This document shows, in pieces, positions 50,801 through 63,736 of a stretch of DNA of 64,000 nucleotides. The translations under genes were made by a program, and so were the position numbers. Under the pieces are notes generated by a model. That model did not search any database, had not been told where the DNA came from, and worked only from the letters and a program-made list of their open reading frames with translations. The number at the start of each line of letters is the position of its first letter. The stretch's first letter is position 1. This stretch comes from Oxyruncus cristatus (taxonomy: Eukaryota; Chordata; Aves; Passeriformes; Cotingidae): the NCBI GenBank assembly GCA_013399855.1, contig VXAY01000767.1, positions 1 to 64,000 on the forward strand, read 5' to 3'.

Positions 50801-52429
50801 CCTTTTTAACTGCATTTTTCATGCTAAACCTCTTAAGTGCCCTTTTCATCTTTCTTCTGTAAAGTATCGCAAATAAAGTTGAAGACTTAATCTACAAATC
50901 CCTTTGTCATGTCCTATAATAACATATGAGCAGAAGGTAGTTAAAGCTATTTATCACAGCATACTTGACAAGTCTGGGACTTTTTAAGTTAGATAAATTG
51001 GCAACTGCTCCATTTTTCATCTCATAAGACAGAACTAAACCAAAATGAAGCATAGAGCCTTCTTGCTTTAGGAAGATGCTGCAGGGTACTATATTTTTTA
51101 TTTATTTAACTCAGAAACTGTTAAAGAGAATTTAGGACACTACACTTTTGCTTCTATTTAAAATTATCTTTAGTTTAGTACCTTTTTAATGACTCTAATT
51201 TCCCTTTCAAAGTGATTTTTTTTTTTTCCCCCTAAATATGTCTGTCAGGAAATTATTGCATATACCTGGTCATTTCAGCCACTTACAGTGCATGCTAGAC
51301 AAATGCAGTAAGCATTTCATTCAGCATTTAATGGGATAATTATTGCATGTGAAATACTGATTTATGATAAAAAGACACATTTACTAGGCTCTGACATTTG
51401 CTCAATTCATTACTCTTGTAAGATAGCAATTAAACTTTACAAGGTTATTTTAAATTGATCAGTACAGAATTTTTGTAACAATGGTCTTTATAATACATCA
51501 CCTACAGCTACAGTGCCATGTTAACCAAACAATGATTTAAACTCATGTCTAGACATTCTGCTGCCAATTATAGGTACTCGCTGTTTACACCGTGTTGTAG
51601 CATAGGAGGCAGAGTATTGTTAGTTGGTATGATGGGTGTTCTATCCAAGACTGGTTTTAAACTAAACTCTGTAAAAACCAATGGCATGGTGCTTTCGGAT
51701 CTCTTAATTCCGTAGCAAATTGCATCCTAAAGCTATGTAACAGAATGGAAAAATATCAGGAATTTTGTTCCTCTGAACAACTGTGCAGACAGACATAAAT
51801 CCTGCTGGTTTTCCTGAAAGGCACTTTTAGTACCTCCAGCTTTAGTCTCCTGTTTCCTTAATCTCCTACACTTTTTGGAAGAGCCTTGGGGAGTTACTGC
51901 TTCATTCTAATAAATAATGTATAAAGTCCCTGTCCATCCCAAGGAAAGTGAACACGAAGTTTCGTTGTAGGAACAAGGGAGTGTTAGAGAGGCAGCTGAC
52001 CCTGGTGTTGATCACTGCCTTTGAACAGTGACAGTTCTCAGCATTCCCGTGGAGAGGAGTGATGCTGCACTGCGAGAGGGATATTGAGCTCAGACAAGGG
52101 AGGCAAATGAGCAATTGTGTCTCATGTATGGGACTTCTGAGCTGCCTCTGCAGCTTCTGCCAAGATTTCATGTCGACGAGCTCCCTGTGGCTGCTGAGCA
52201 TCCCGAAGGGAATGGGCAGCTCCTGCTCCCTGCCTCCCCTGACCATCCCGGGAGATTCTTGCTCTTCCAACCCAAGGTGACAACAACTGTTCCTGAGCAG
52301 CTGGGGAGCCAAATACTAACTTCTTTCACTTTTGCCTTGTTGCTTCTTTGCTATTTCTTTACTTTGAAATTCCACTGCTGCTTAGCTACTTTATTTTCTT
52401 TCTTTTATTTTTTTCTCAAAAAAAAAAAA

Positions 52430-52456
52430 NNNNNNNNNNNNNNNNNNNNNNNNNNN
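52430..52456. other. Assembly gap (27 N) inside an A tract
   Basis: N run with about 12 A before it and 7 A after it. It is probably a homopolymer whose length could not be resolved. Confidence 0.97.
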
Positions 52457-52757
52457 AAAAAAAGGCAGGTATAAAAGGAGCAGAATGCTGGAATGGGAGG
52501 ATACTCCTGAGACTAGAAAAGAAAAAAAAAGGAACCTGGCTATGGGAGGGAGTTGAAAGAAAAAAATCTTCAGTCCAGCATTAAGTCAGGGCTGTGAATT
52601 CAGAAAACTGGTATTTCCAAGCCTTTTAAGCCTGTTTCCTGCCAAAGATGCCTGCCTTCTACCAAGATAATTGCTCTTTATTAGAGAGAAAAAGCACAAG
52701 CAGGATTTGCACTATCTGGTTGAGGAACTAAAAATATATTTTTGCAGGAAGTGCTCT

Positions 52758-52776
52758 GGATAACCCTTGGTTATCC
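52758..52776. repeat. Short perfect inverted repeat
   Basis: GGATAACC (52758-52765), a CTT loop, then GGTTATCC (52769-52776). A further AATAACC copy follows at 52783-52789, so the second arm could pair either way. Confidence 0.85.
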
Positions 52777-55700
52777 ACATGGAATAACCAAATAACCATC
52801 CACATGGACAGAAGCTCTGATATCTAAAGGAAATCACTTTCAATGTAGTTTTTAAGTTGGTATTATGGCTCATTAATAGCAATGATATGAAGCTAAAAAT
52901 TGATGAAGACTTGTGGATAATAATTAGGAAAATAATACAGGTACTTAACTGTAAGTAGCAGGAATTTTTTAATATTGTGTTTTGATTTAAAAAAAGGAGG
53001 GGTAAAACTTCTTTTTTTTTTTTTTTTGGCAATGAAATGGAGGAAGGTGCTCCGACATCAGCTCTAAGTATATGGAGATCAGCATTGTGTTGCATGTTTG
53101 TGAGAAGGGAGTCTGGTAGAGTATCTTCATGTAAAGCACCCAAATTATTCAGTATGTGAAAAGGGAGGGTTTCATCAGAAAATTTGCATTTTGAGGTCCA
53201 TTCCTTTGGTCACAGTGCAATTTCAGTAGTCCTATTAGAAGAATTTAACAAAATACATGGAAATATATTCCATATAGGGTATGAACTCTTCCTTTGTGGT
53301 TACTGGAGATGACCCTTCACGTTGCTGTGGCTGGTTGGAAACATTTGTCACTTGGTTGTAATTTTGTTGTAATCATAATGATATCTGATAGATTAAAATA
53401 CATAATAAACCACAAAAATGTTAATATGCATTTAACTCCGTGCACTGCACTTGCATTGATACCTACAGTCCAAATATTTACAAATTCTGAATATTGGAAG
53501 GTTGGGATTTTGATCATTTCCTTCATGCTATGAAAAACCACATGCCTATGGTTTAGTGTGCCCTGTTATACTAAATTCCTTACAATATTAAAAGTTATTT
53601 GTCTTCTAAAATATCCCAGGATTAAAAAAAAAAAAAATCCTTTGTCAAAGTCAGATGGTTTCTCAGAACTTTATATATTAAAAAACTCCATCTTTTCAAG
53701 CCCTTGGAAATTGGAAAAAAATCTTGTAGAGGAGAACTTTAATCTCTTGCTATGATTTATGTAACATATAAAATGTATCCATTCTTTTTAAACTTCCAAT
53801 TAAATAAGAGATTCTCACTCATTGTTACACTGTTCCAAGGAGGAAAAAATTGAAATCATGTGGAAAAAGAAGAAAGCCTTCTTTAAAAGAGAGACTTCTT
53901 ACTGCTCTTAGAATTGACAAGATGGATTTTATGTAACAGCCAATCACTGAAAAATCAGTTCAGAAATTAAAACTCCTCTGTAGTTTTGAAATGTGTCATC
54001 AACTTCCCTATCACTTCTGGTTTAATGCTCTTGTGTTTCCAGAAAGAAATTAAAACAAAAAATGATCACAAGGGCACTGTAAATCATTTTATTTTTATTT
54101 ATCTCTCTGATGCAAATGGATGACTTAAATCACTTGTTTTGATTAAGAAAAAAACCCAAACATTGTCCGACTTTTATTTTTTTTTCCTTTTTTTTAATGT
54201 TTAATGCAGGAAAATGCTTAATGTTACTTAAAATTAGAAAGGCAGAACACTTGGGACACAGCAATATGAAACATCCCAGGTTTTTAGAATTTTGGGTGTA
54301 CTTGAACTTGTGCACCAGATTCTATGTGGTGTTAACTAACCCAAGGCTGTGATTTTTCTTTATCCTATTTTCCAAGCACAATTTTTTTTTGTTTTGTCTG
54401 AAACTTCTCTTAGTTTCTTTCTCGTTGTTTCTATAGGAGCAATATACTCTTCAAAAGACTAAATTTTTGCAGGGTTTGTGTTCCTGCCCTGTGCCACAAA
54501 AATTAAAATGAGTCTGTGAGTTCATTATCCTGAGCCCATGTGCTCTTACAGGAGTGGTTCTTCTTAAGATAAAGCCAAAACTAATTATGAGCAGGTTCAA
54601 TAAACTAAAATGAAAAAATGGAACAGAGAAACTGGAGTAAAATAAGGGCACGAATGTGCTTTTGGGGCTTTTTTTTTCTGGTTTAGGTACGTTTAATAAC
54701 TCTACACATAAAGGATGTTTCAGTGGAATTAAAAGCAGCATTTCCTCCTGTATTTTTACATATTTTTAGCTCTCAAATTTTAGCTCATGAATTTTTGTGG
54801 CTCTAGCATAAGTGATTGCATAGGTACTACTGAAATAATTAGACTGTTTAAGCAATTAAAAAAATTAAGTATTCGTTAAATTAAAAAAAAAGACATAATT
54901 CTTATTTTCTATTAGTCAATTCATTTATTTAACTAAGCAGAGGGAAATAAAATGCCCTGAAGTATGTCTTTTACAGAGGATTACTCCCACAACGTTATTT
55001 AATTTTGTCTCTATGTATCCTACTGAAATTGCCTCTATTCCTGCTTTCTTTATTCCTGTTTGTACATAAAGAATCTTTTTAGCACATCAGTAATTTGCAA
55101 TCTAAATTCCCTTGAGGGACTGTGTTTTTCCTACCCTTTTCCTGCAGGTCTCCTGGGTGTCGGTGTTCAAAGCACAATGCAGGAACCTCAGGTTCTCCAA
55201 AGCAATCCTCCTGTATCAGCAAGGCGCTCATTCTTTTTATGCTGAAGAAACGCAAAGGCTGATCTAATTGAAAGGAAAGTTAGTGCAAAAACTGCTTTCT
55301 TTCACAAACTGGTGGCTCCAGAAGTAATAGCAGATAGGATTGGGGAAAATGAAGTTTGACTTGCAGCCCCAGGCCCTAATGGGTCACGGGATGCGAGGGG
55401 GTTTACAGGTTTGCATTCTGGAACTTACCTTCCAGTTTTTCGCACATCTCTTACTCTGTGTTAGTAAGTCCCTTATCCCTCTAGTTACAAAAGGGGAGCA
55501 CTGGGGAGAGCACTTCCTCCAGAGAATACCTGTTTGCTTTTTCTCCCTGTGGAATTATAACTGAAGCCTTTCCTCTACTTCAGGTAGAGGCGCTTGCCCA
55601 GGATTCACTTTCCCTGTTGTGAGCAGGTTGGCCATTCAAACTGGCAGTGAAATTCCAGGACTATTTCATGCTTGGCATGCTGTGCTTCCCACACCATCCT

Positions 55701-57089
55701 GAGCACGGACTCTTCATGTACAGCTCCTTGTTTGAGGGGAATGTGCCGTGGTGGAGCAGCACATTTACATGGACGTTTTCTTGTCTGCTGGTGCTGCCAG
55801 ACATAGGAACAATTAAAGGCTACATCCACAGAGCTAAGACAGATGCCTGTCACTTCAGGAGTGTAAGTCCAGGCTTTAGATCTTCAACAAGCAGCTCAGC
55901 TGCCACTCAAACTGGCAGCTTCCACCAGCCACTTACACTTTCTCAGGAATCGTGCTCTGCTATGCAGAGTGCGCGTGACGGATTGGGTTATGTAGGAAAT
56001 ACTGATGGCAGCTGTAGATTAAGTATTTGGCATTAACTGGAGCAGGACTCTGAGTGAGGCAGTCATCAGCAGCTGACTGCCCTGACTGGCTGGTTCTCCA
56101 ATGTGAGTTTTGAATCAAAATGCCCTTTTGATGCTGACCCAGTGAATATTATCTATGTAACATGGAGCAGTTCCAGCAAGCAGGACAAGATTCCCTGCTG
56201 CACCTTGCTCAGAGACGCTGTGTGGGGCAGCCTGTGGAGTAGGAGGAACAGGAGAGACACACTTAGACCCTTCTGTTGTGGTCTGGGACAGTTTTTGAAA
56301 GACAAGTTTGTTGCAGAGGTGTGGTGTTGGGGCACTGAATCGTGAAGGAAAGCAGTAGCATGATTTCATACCTGCTTTTTTGTATTTTAATTAAAGTTAT
56401 GGAAAGGTGAAAAATAAAAGATCTTATTAATCATAAATGGCCTTTCACCTGCTTCAACATTCCAGTTCATTTTCTACTATTCTTCTTTTAGGCTGTGACA
56501 GATTTAACCTCTTTTAACTAAAATTATGGAATCTCTTCATTCTGCCTTCCCCCTCATCCTGCCTCTGCCAGGGTGAGAGGATGGGAGTGGGCCACAGGGA
56601 GGTTTGGAATTCAGTTTTTGCAGAATACCTTGGTCAGCCAAGCCTCTCCTTGTGCCAGTGGGGCTGCTGTGCTCCTGCACACCCAGACAGCATCTCTGCT
56701 GGGGCCGGTGCTGATGGGCAACACTTCCCAGGGGCTGCTGTGCCTGCAGCCTCCGAGACTGAAAGCCCAATTCCCACTCCTCTAATGGCTGTGGCTGATT
56801 CAATCTTCCTGTGGAGTATGTGGGCAGAAAAAGAAGGATCCTTGGTGATTCAGTGGGGAAAAAAAAAAAAAAAAGCTTTGATTGATGTAATGGGGGAACA
56901 AGAAAAGTTTGCTTGTAAACTGCAAGGTTAACTGTAATATTTTCATCCTCTGGATTTTCCCTTCATATATCCCTTTAGTGTACTTGTTTCCTGTAAATGG
57001 TATGTGTCACAGAGATTAAATCTTTGAAAAGGAATTGAAACTAATAAATGAAAAAAAATATTAAGAATTGTACTACACTTCTTAATACC

Positions 57090-57113
57090 AAAGGGTCTCT
57101 GTAGAGACCCTTT
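57090..57113. repeat. Perfect 11-bp-arm hairpin
   Basis: The arm AAAGGGTCTCT (57090-57100), a GT spacer, and its exact reverse complement (57103-57113). It is preceded by a weaker pair, TTAAGAA / TTCTTAA (57061-57085). No transposon terminal repeat was recognised. Confidence 0.9.
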
Positions 57114-59493
57114 AATCTTTGTTGAAGTTAATAATTACATTCTAATTTTTTTCTAACTATATGAAGCTTAATGGAGCGGGAATGGGTTTTATGGAGGAAT
57201 TCCTTTTATAGAATTGCCTTCAAAAATTTTTGAAGTGGAATAGTACTCAACTACGTATTTTTCAGTTCAGGAGATCTGTTTCAGTGGGAATTACATTCGA
57301 TTCAGAGAAAACTTATTATTCCAATGCAACTAATGTCTTTCATGTTTCAAGTGGTGGTTTGAATGTTTTATCTGTGGGATAACTATACCCCTAGTGGATT
57401 TGCCATACTCATGTCACAGCTGTTCTGTAGTAAAAGGAAAAGGACATTGATTTAAAAAAAAGAAATTCCTGGGCGGGACTAGACCCTATAGTTTGTCCCA
57501 AAGCAGTAAAGTCTAGTGACTTTATTCAAGACAGTAGGTTTTCCAAAACAAACCAGTCCTACTTATGTATTACTGTTGCTTGAAGGTTGTAGAGAACAAA
57601 ACAGTAGTTTTAAAGTTGCCCACTACACTAGAAAGGACACACAATAATTTCCTTTCACCTATGGGACTTGAACATAGACACTGCTGTGTAAAATAAATTA
57701 TGAACTCCTGCAGAAACAAGTCTCAGCAGTCCATCTGGTGTATAGGATCATAAAAGCTTATCCTCCAAAGGTGAATAGGATGGAGATAAAGTATAGCAGG
57801 CTCCACTCCCTGATCTTTCTTAGCTGCTGTCCACAGAGGCCTGGGAAAGCTTTAATGCTGCTTGAAAATCCTGGCTGCTAAAAGGCAGAGTAAACCAGGG
57901 AAAGCTGAGGAACAGCAGGAGAAAGGCTGAGGCTGCTTCCAAGCACAGAGATTTGGCAAACTGCACATTAGGAACAGCCTTCCTCGTGTTGTAAAGTATT
58001 CAGAGTTTGTGATTCACTGGGGAGGGTGACCTTGGAGACGGTGGAGATATGAAGCTGGGGGTGAAATTTTAAGTGATTTTGTTGTTTCCAGAAAAAGCTG
58101 GTGTTTGTCCCATTTCACTGGGGTCGGGAAAGGGAAAATGGAGTGTGCTGCAATTATTAGCAACATGACAATTTGCTCAGGAGCCTCCCCGGCCTGCTGC
58201 CAGTTGGCAAACTGGGCTGGTGTTCAATCATCAGTCAAGAGATTCTGGGGTGAAACTGTTTTGCAAACAGTGCCTCTTCATGTGATTTTAATGTTAAGCC
58301 TACAACATCTGGCTGTGGTTTTGGACTCAGAGCTCATGCATTTGCATGCCCTGGTCCCTCCAGAAGTGATTACACTCTTGGAGGGTGAACAGTGGCCTCT
58401 GTATAAACACTATATCCATGGTCCATAATAGCACATCTTTCAATTGCTTCTCAGCAGCCCAGAAAAAGATATTTTCAACCCCCTTAGGAGCGTGTTAATT
58501 TTCAGAGTTTGCTGGAAATTTTTCTATTTAATTGTCCCTGAGTTTGGTTATTTTGGTTTTGCCGTTTTCCAACCCCTTCATAAATTTCTTATTCTTTTTT
58601 TTGGGCAGTTCAGTTCCCTCAGAACATGGGGTACTGAGACCTTTTCCATGCAAACCCAAGATGCCAAGGACTGTGCTGTATAGAGCTGACGTGAAACGTG
58701 GATATGGAAGTTTGCATCTTCTATATCCTGAGCTCCGAAGCAACTAATTCTGATGGAATTGAGATGTTTCTGTCAAAAAGACTTCGAATTTACATTCTCA
58801 TTTTCATGTTGAATTAGTAGTAAAATACAAATACCTTTTGGAGGTGATTTCATTATGTCAGTGTCACCATTGAGGGCAGTAACTGGAAGATGGGAGGAGA
58901 AATAATTGTAATTGTCCAACAGAGACAGAAAAAGAAGTAAATACAGAAATAAAAGAATCTCATTCTTTGGAACTTAAAAAGCAAGGTTATTGAATGCACT
59001 GAATGAAGTTACTGAAATTTATATGTAGCATGTGTGCATGCAGTATTTTATTTCAAAATATTTAACAATATATTTAAAAATGTTCCATTTCTTTAATTTG
59101 ATGAAGTGGTTAAATAAGTAAGATATGCAGGGTCTGTATTCAGCAGTTGGTTTGGGATATGTTTACACTTGCCAACAAAATGCTTTTTTATGGACTCCCT
59201 TTAATTTCCAGCTGTGGTTCTGAGATGTGGATTCAATGTTTCCATGGAAAAACTGAATCTTATTGCTGATACCTAATGAAATCCAGGGAAATACTCCTCT
59301 TTGTGCCAAAGTTTTGTTTGGTTTGTGTAGGAATGTAGGGCAAGATATCAGAGCTCATGACTGTGTACCTACCCTGCTGTCCCATCCTGTCCTTCCTCTC
59401 TTGCCAGGAGATGGCCACGCACCCACCAATTATTTTGAGCTCATCCCAGTTCCCACAAACTGCACAATGAGCAAATTTAACTTGCTGAAACAG

Positions 59494-59516
59494 GAATATA
59501 TATATATTTTTTTTAA
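59494..59516. repeat. Short (TA)n with T run
   Basis: About six TA units followed by eight to nine T. Confidence 0.85.
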
Positions 59517-59661
59517 TGAGTATTTATTTCCCTATGAGATTTGCAAGTTAACTGATTCAGCGGAAGGTCTGGCAAGCGCCCTTGTCTGGGAGGCAGGGAG
59601 GAGGCAGAACCCTGAGGCCAGAACAGCAGAGGGAGAATATGGGTGGTGTGAGGCTGCCGTA

Positions 59662-59690
59662 AACTGACCACAAACTGACCACAAACTGGT
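59662..59690. repeat. 12-bp minisatellite, about 2.4 units
   Basis: The word ACTGACCACAA is repeated directly (AACTGACCACAAACTGACC...), ending in AACTGG. Confidence 0.85.
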
Positions 59691-60118
59691 TTGATCTCCT
59701 TTATCCTGGTAGGGAAAGGGACGGGAGTGTGAATGGGGAAAGGTTTGGGATTTCTGCAGAGGAGTCAGCTCCCAGCAGTGTGCACTGTCTGCCACGGGGG
59801 ACACAGCACTGTGGACACAGCTCTTCTGGTATGTTTATGGTTTGAGTTGACAGGGCTCTGCATGGTGGTCCACTTGGTCTGGCTTTACCAGATGAGTTTT
59901 GGGTAGCTTAGAATTCCTGCAGAGGATCGCACTTTTGGAAAGCGGCTGAATGCACTGTATGAGTGAGAATGTTTCAGCTTGGGCTGCTGTGTAGGGCTGG
60001 GGCTTTATTGTTCAGTTTCCTTCTGATACTGCACTTTTTCCTGTCCTGAGTTTGCATTTGGAATAGCCTTTATTGCAGCTTCTTTTTGCAGTGACAGAAA
60101 ATCAGAAACAGATAAAAC

Positions 60119-60211
60119 ACAATCACAGAATATGCTGAGTTGGAAGGAACCCACAAGGGTCATTGAGTCCAACTCTTAGCCCTGCACAAATGATGCAGTA
60201 AAAATAATCCC
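60119..60211 (-). mobile_element. CR1 LINE 3' fragment, short
   Basis: 'aatcacagaatatgctgagttggaaggaaccc', 'gggtcattgagtccaactc' and 'gccctgcacaa' match the antisense 3' end of another CR1 subfamily. The right boundary is uncertain. Confidence 0.88.
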
Positions 60212-62709
60212 TATCCATAGATGGAGCATTAACGGACATAGAATATTCTTTAATTACCAAAATGCTTCCCGTGTCACTGTGTGCAACATGAAATACAGTT
60301 CTCATCCAGGGCAGTGCTAACTTAGCTTTATTGTCAGTGGGCAGTTCCTAAAGTCTGTGCTCCCTTTGGAGTCTGGAAGCTGTAGGAGTTCTTCAGACGT
60401 GTAGTAGCTGACAGTCCTGCAGTGATGGCTTAATACACCTCCAGCTGCACCACAAATGATCACCAGTAAGAGAATAAAGTGGCCTCACTGAGAGAGGCAA
60501 CAAAAGCAACAAACTCATCCCTACAATGGGACTTCCTTTCAGCGGCAACCGTGTGGTCAGAAAATACCTGGCTTTGAGTCACGGTTAAATCAATAACTGA
60601 AGGAGCAGGAGATGGATAACATAGCACTTACACTGGGGAAAAAGGTGTAACAGTTCTGGTAGTAAGAGTAGAAGTGACTAATAGTTTTTTTTATGAGAAG
60701 TCCAATACATGGAATATCCAGAACAAAAATACTCCATTTAAAAGATACTTCTTGTAATAGCCCACCTTTCATCAAAGACAACTTATAAATCATTGAGTGC
60801 ATCAGACTAATGAATTGTTCCTTATTTACTGTATCACCTCATTTTCTCGTTGTTTACTGAAGCACATACAGATTTTTTCCTTCTATGTTCTGTAGATTCT
60901 TAATTTAAAACTCCAACATGAATGCATTATCCCAGATTTTACAGGAAGTTTGCAGCTCACAATTTTATGATCTTGGACTAAGCACAAAGGACCACCTGGT
61001 GACGAGTGAGTTATTTATTGTTGCCTTTGTACCATCACTCAGTGCCTGAGCTTAAGGAGCACCCACTGCTGGCTGGTGAGGTTGGGTGTGTGCCCTGAGA
61101 GCTGAGGCTGCCATGGATTTGTTTGGCAGTTTGCTGTCACTGAAGTCGTGGTAAAGGGTTCACTGATTCCAGTGGACTGGGATCAATTAGTCTTCAATTA
61201 GAACATGACCTTCATACTCTTTCTCTAATCAGCATTTCCCTGTTACAATGAGTGCTGCTTGGCTCTGTCCGAGCTCCAGTCTGAGAGAGATTTGTTTCTA
61301 TGAGCTGCTTTACTGCTTTTAGATTGAAGCAAAGTCAGTTGAAGTGAATTTCTTGCTTTGCTTTATGCTCGTACCAATGCATATCTTTTATGTAATGCAA
61401 CCCATTAATCTTATTTCTCTCTCATCTATTATCCATTATTTTATTACTTTTAATTCAGAGGCTCTAGATTTGCTTCAATAGTCTTTCAGTTTATGTATAG
61501 ATCCTATAATAATTCTTTTTTTTAATGAAAGATGTAACATAAAATGTACACAGGCAAATACACCAGTTGTTAATCACATGAAATTTGTTTTTTACATCTT
61601 GAGAAACAGAACTGCACATTTCCATGGATACCTTAAATATGCCATTAATTGGGATGTGATCTTTCCTAAAGGTGCTGGATCACTTCAGCCTGAGTGCCAG
61701 TCAGTGTTGTAAATTTTGTTTTCTGACTTTTAGTCATTAGTGGTTATTCCCCTGATGAGCTTATTAATCTGGAGTATGAATGCTTCATCTATCCCACTGA
61801 AGAATTAAGTCTGTGGAACTCCTTGAATATGCATGGATATCCAAAGATATTTCAGTCTTTTTTTTTTTTTGATCACAGGAAGTAAAATGAAGTGACATAT
61901 ATACATAAACATCATCCTCACTAATTCTACTGTTTGATTGATATAGGTAGAAAATACAAGCCTTGCATGTACATCTTAAAAAGCTCTACATCTTATCTGT
62001 TTGTTCGGGGGGTTTCCTCCAGAATTACATTAACTAATTCAGTCCAAAAACCCCTCATTTCTGTATAACTTTCATCTCTTTGAATTCTTCAGACTGTTGT
62101 GTGTACTGTACTTTGTTCAGCGTGTTTTTAGCGAGGGATGAGTGCAACCCAAGGGCACTTTATCGATCTGTGATGTCAGATAATAGTACATAAGTACATA
62201 AGATAGAAAAATGATAAATTTGAATGTACAGGGATTATTTTGGTGGTCATACTTGAGACTGTCACTTGAAAACCAAGGTAAATAGCTGAAGCTTTGATAG
62301 CACCTTTTTATATTTTTATTTTTCTTCTCATGTATTTATCACTTGGATCTCTCTTGTGTGATCTGTGTGTGAAAATGATTTCATCCTCTTCAGTGATGTT
62401 TCTTTGCTGGTTTTTAATCCTGGAATCCAGGACTCTGTGTTTGCAGGCAGACTAGTGAATCACTAGTATCATGGTGGTAATTACAGAAATTTCCTTTCCG
62501 TAGAGTTTGAGAGGAAAGTTGAAATTTTGAAATTTCTTTGGCACTTGTATTTTTAGATTTTTTTTCTTTTCTGGAATTAGGATTACATTTTCAGGTGTTT
62601 ATAAACTCCAGAACAGCTGCTGACCCTGACTGCTTGTGCCAGCCTGTACAGACTGAATGCTTTTCTGGCTTTGGTTTTGTGTTGCTGATGGTAGAGATTT
62701 GTGAGACCC

Positions 62710-63058
62710 CTCCTTCAGGGAGAACTTAGAGCAGCTTCCAGTGTCTAAAGGGGCTCCAAGAGAGCTGGAGAGGGATTTTGCACAAATATATGCAGTTATA
62801 AGACAAGGGGGAATGGCTTAAAGTAAAAAGAAGAGAGATTTAAGCTAGAGATTAGAAAGAAATTCTTCCTTGTGAGGGTGATGAGGACCTGGCACAGGTT
62901 GCCCAGAAAGGCTGTGGATTCCTCAATCCTAGAAGTGTTTGAGGCCAGGCTGGACAGGGTTTCGAGCACCCTGGTCTAGTGGAAGGTACCCCTGTACATG
63001 GCAGGAGGAGTTTGAATGAAAGGTCCTTTCCAACCCAAACCATTCCATGATTATATGT
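62710..63058 (+). mobile_element. CR1 LINE 3' copy, longest in the window
   Basis: Sense-strand CR1: 'gagcagcttccagtgtctaaag', 'gagctggagagggatttt', 'gaagaaattcttcc'-like, 'ggcacaggttgcccaga', 'gtctagtggaaggt', 'aaggtcctttccaacccaaacc' and the tail 'attccatgattatatg'. It is 5'-truncated at roughly 350 bases. A minus-strand frame over it (62852-63208) is a repeat shadow. A G/T-rich tract follows the tail. Confidence 0.93.
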
Positions 63059-63646
63059 TAGTGGGTTTTTTGGTTTGGTTTTGGTTTGTGGGTTTTGAGG
63101 TGTTCTTGTTTGATCGGTTTGGTTTTTCTTCTGGGTTCCCCCAGCCCAATTAGAGACCCTGGTGTTCCAGCCCACAAGTACAGGTAAGGCTGTCTTCAAC
63201 ATAACCAAGTACAGTGACAGATATTCCAGTCACAGGCAAGATTATTCCGAGTTTTCATCATCAGGGTAAACGTTGTTTTCAGGTTTTAATTGCTCTATAA
63301 CAGAGCAGAAGAACCACTAAACCGATGACCAGTTTTCCTCTAATGGAATGTGGGACAGAATGGAGGAGCTGGGACCTGTGACAAGAAAATAGCAGTAGAG
63401 ATTTTATGAAAAGGTTTGGGTGTAAGGTCATCTCAGTGCAGTATCTTCAGCTGTTCGTTTAGCCTGTCAACCAGTTGCTTCTTCTTTAGTTTTCTGGGTG
63501 CTGAAATCTACCAGCAGTCTTCTAAGTTTTATAAACAACTATTATCCTTGCTTTTCCGTGTGATACACTGAGGCACAAAGGGGTAATGTAATTTCTCCAG
63601 GGAAAATGAGAATATTGGAACATTAGAAACCTGGCTTTTAGCACTA

Positions 63647-63736
63647 AATATATGTATAGTGTGTGTATGCATTTGTATATATATATAGTGCTTATATATG
63701 TATATGTGTGTAGCCCTAAAAATATATGTTGTATAC
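63647..63736. repeat. TA/TG-rich interrupted microsatellite
   Basis: Alternating purine-pyrimidine words (ATATATGTATAGTGTGTGTA, TATATATATA, TGTATATGTGTGTA) over about 90 bases, close to the right edge. Confidence 0.9.

Larger units (their letters stand above)
47851..60118 (+). other. Intronic DNA, no gene recognised
   Basis: About 12 kb between CR1 copies. It contains only homopolymers (48.5, 51.2, 53.0, 53.6, 56.86 kb), the A-tract gap, two small inverted repeats and a 12-bp minisatellite. Confidence 0.6.
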
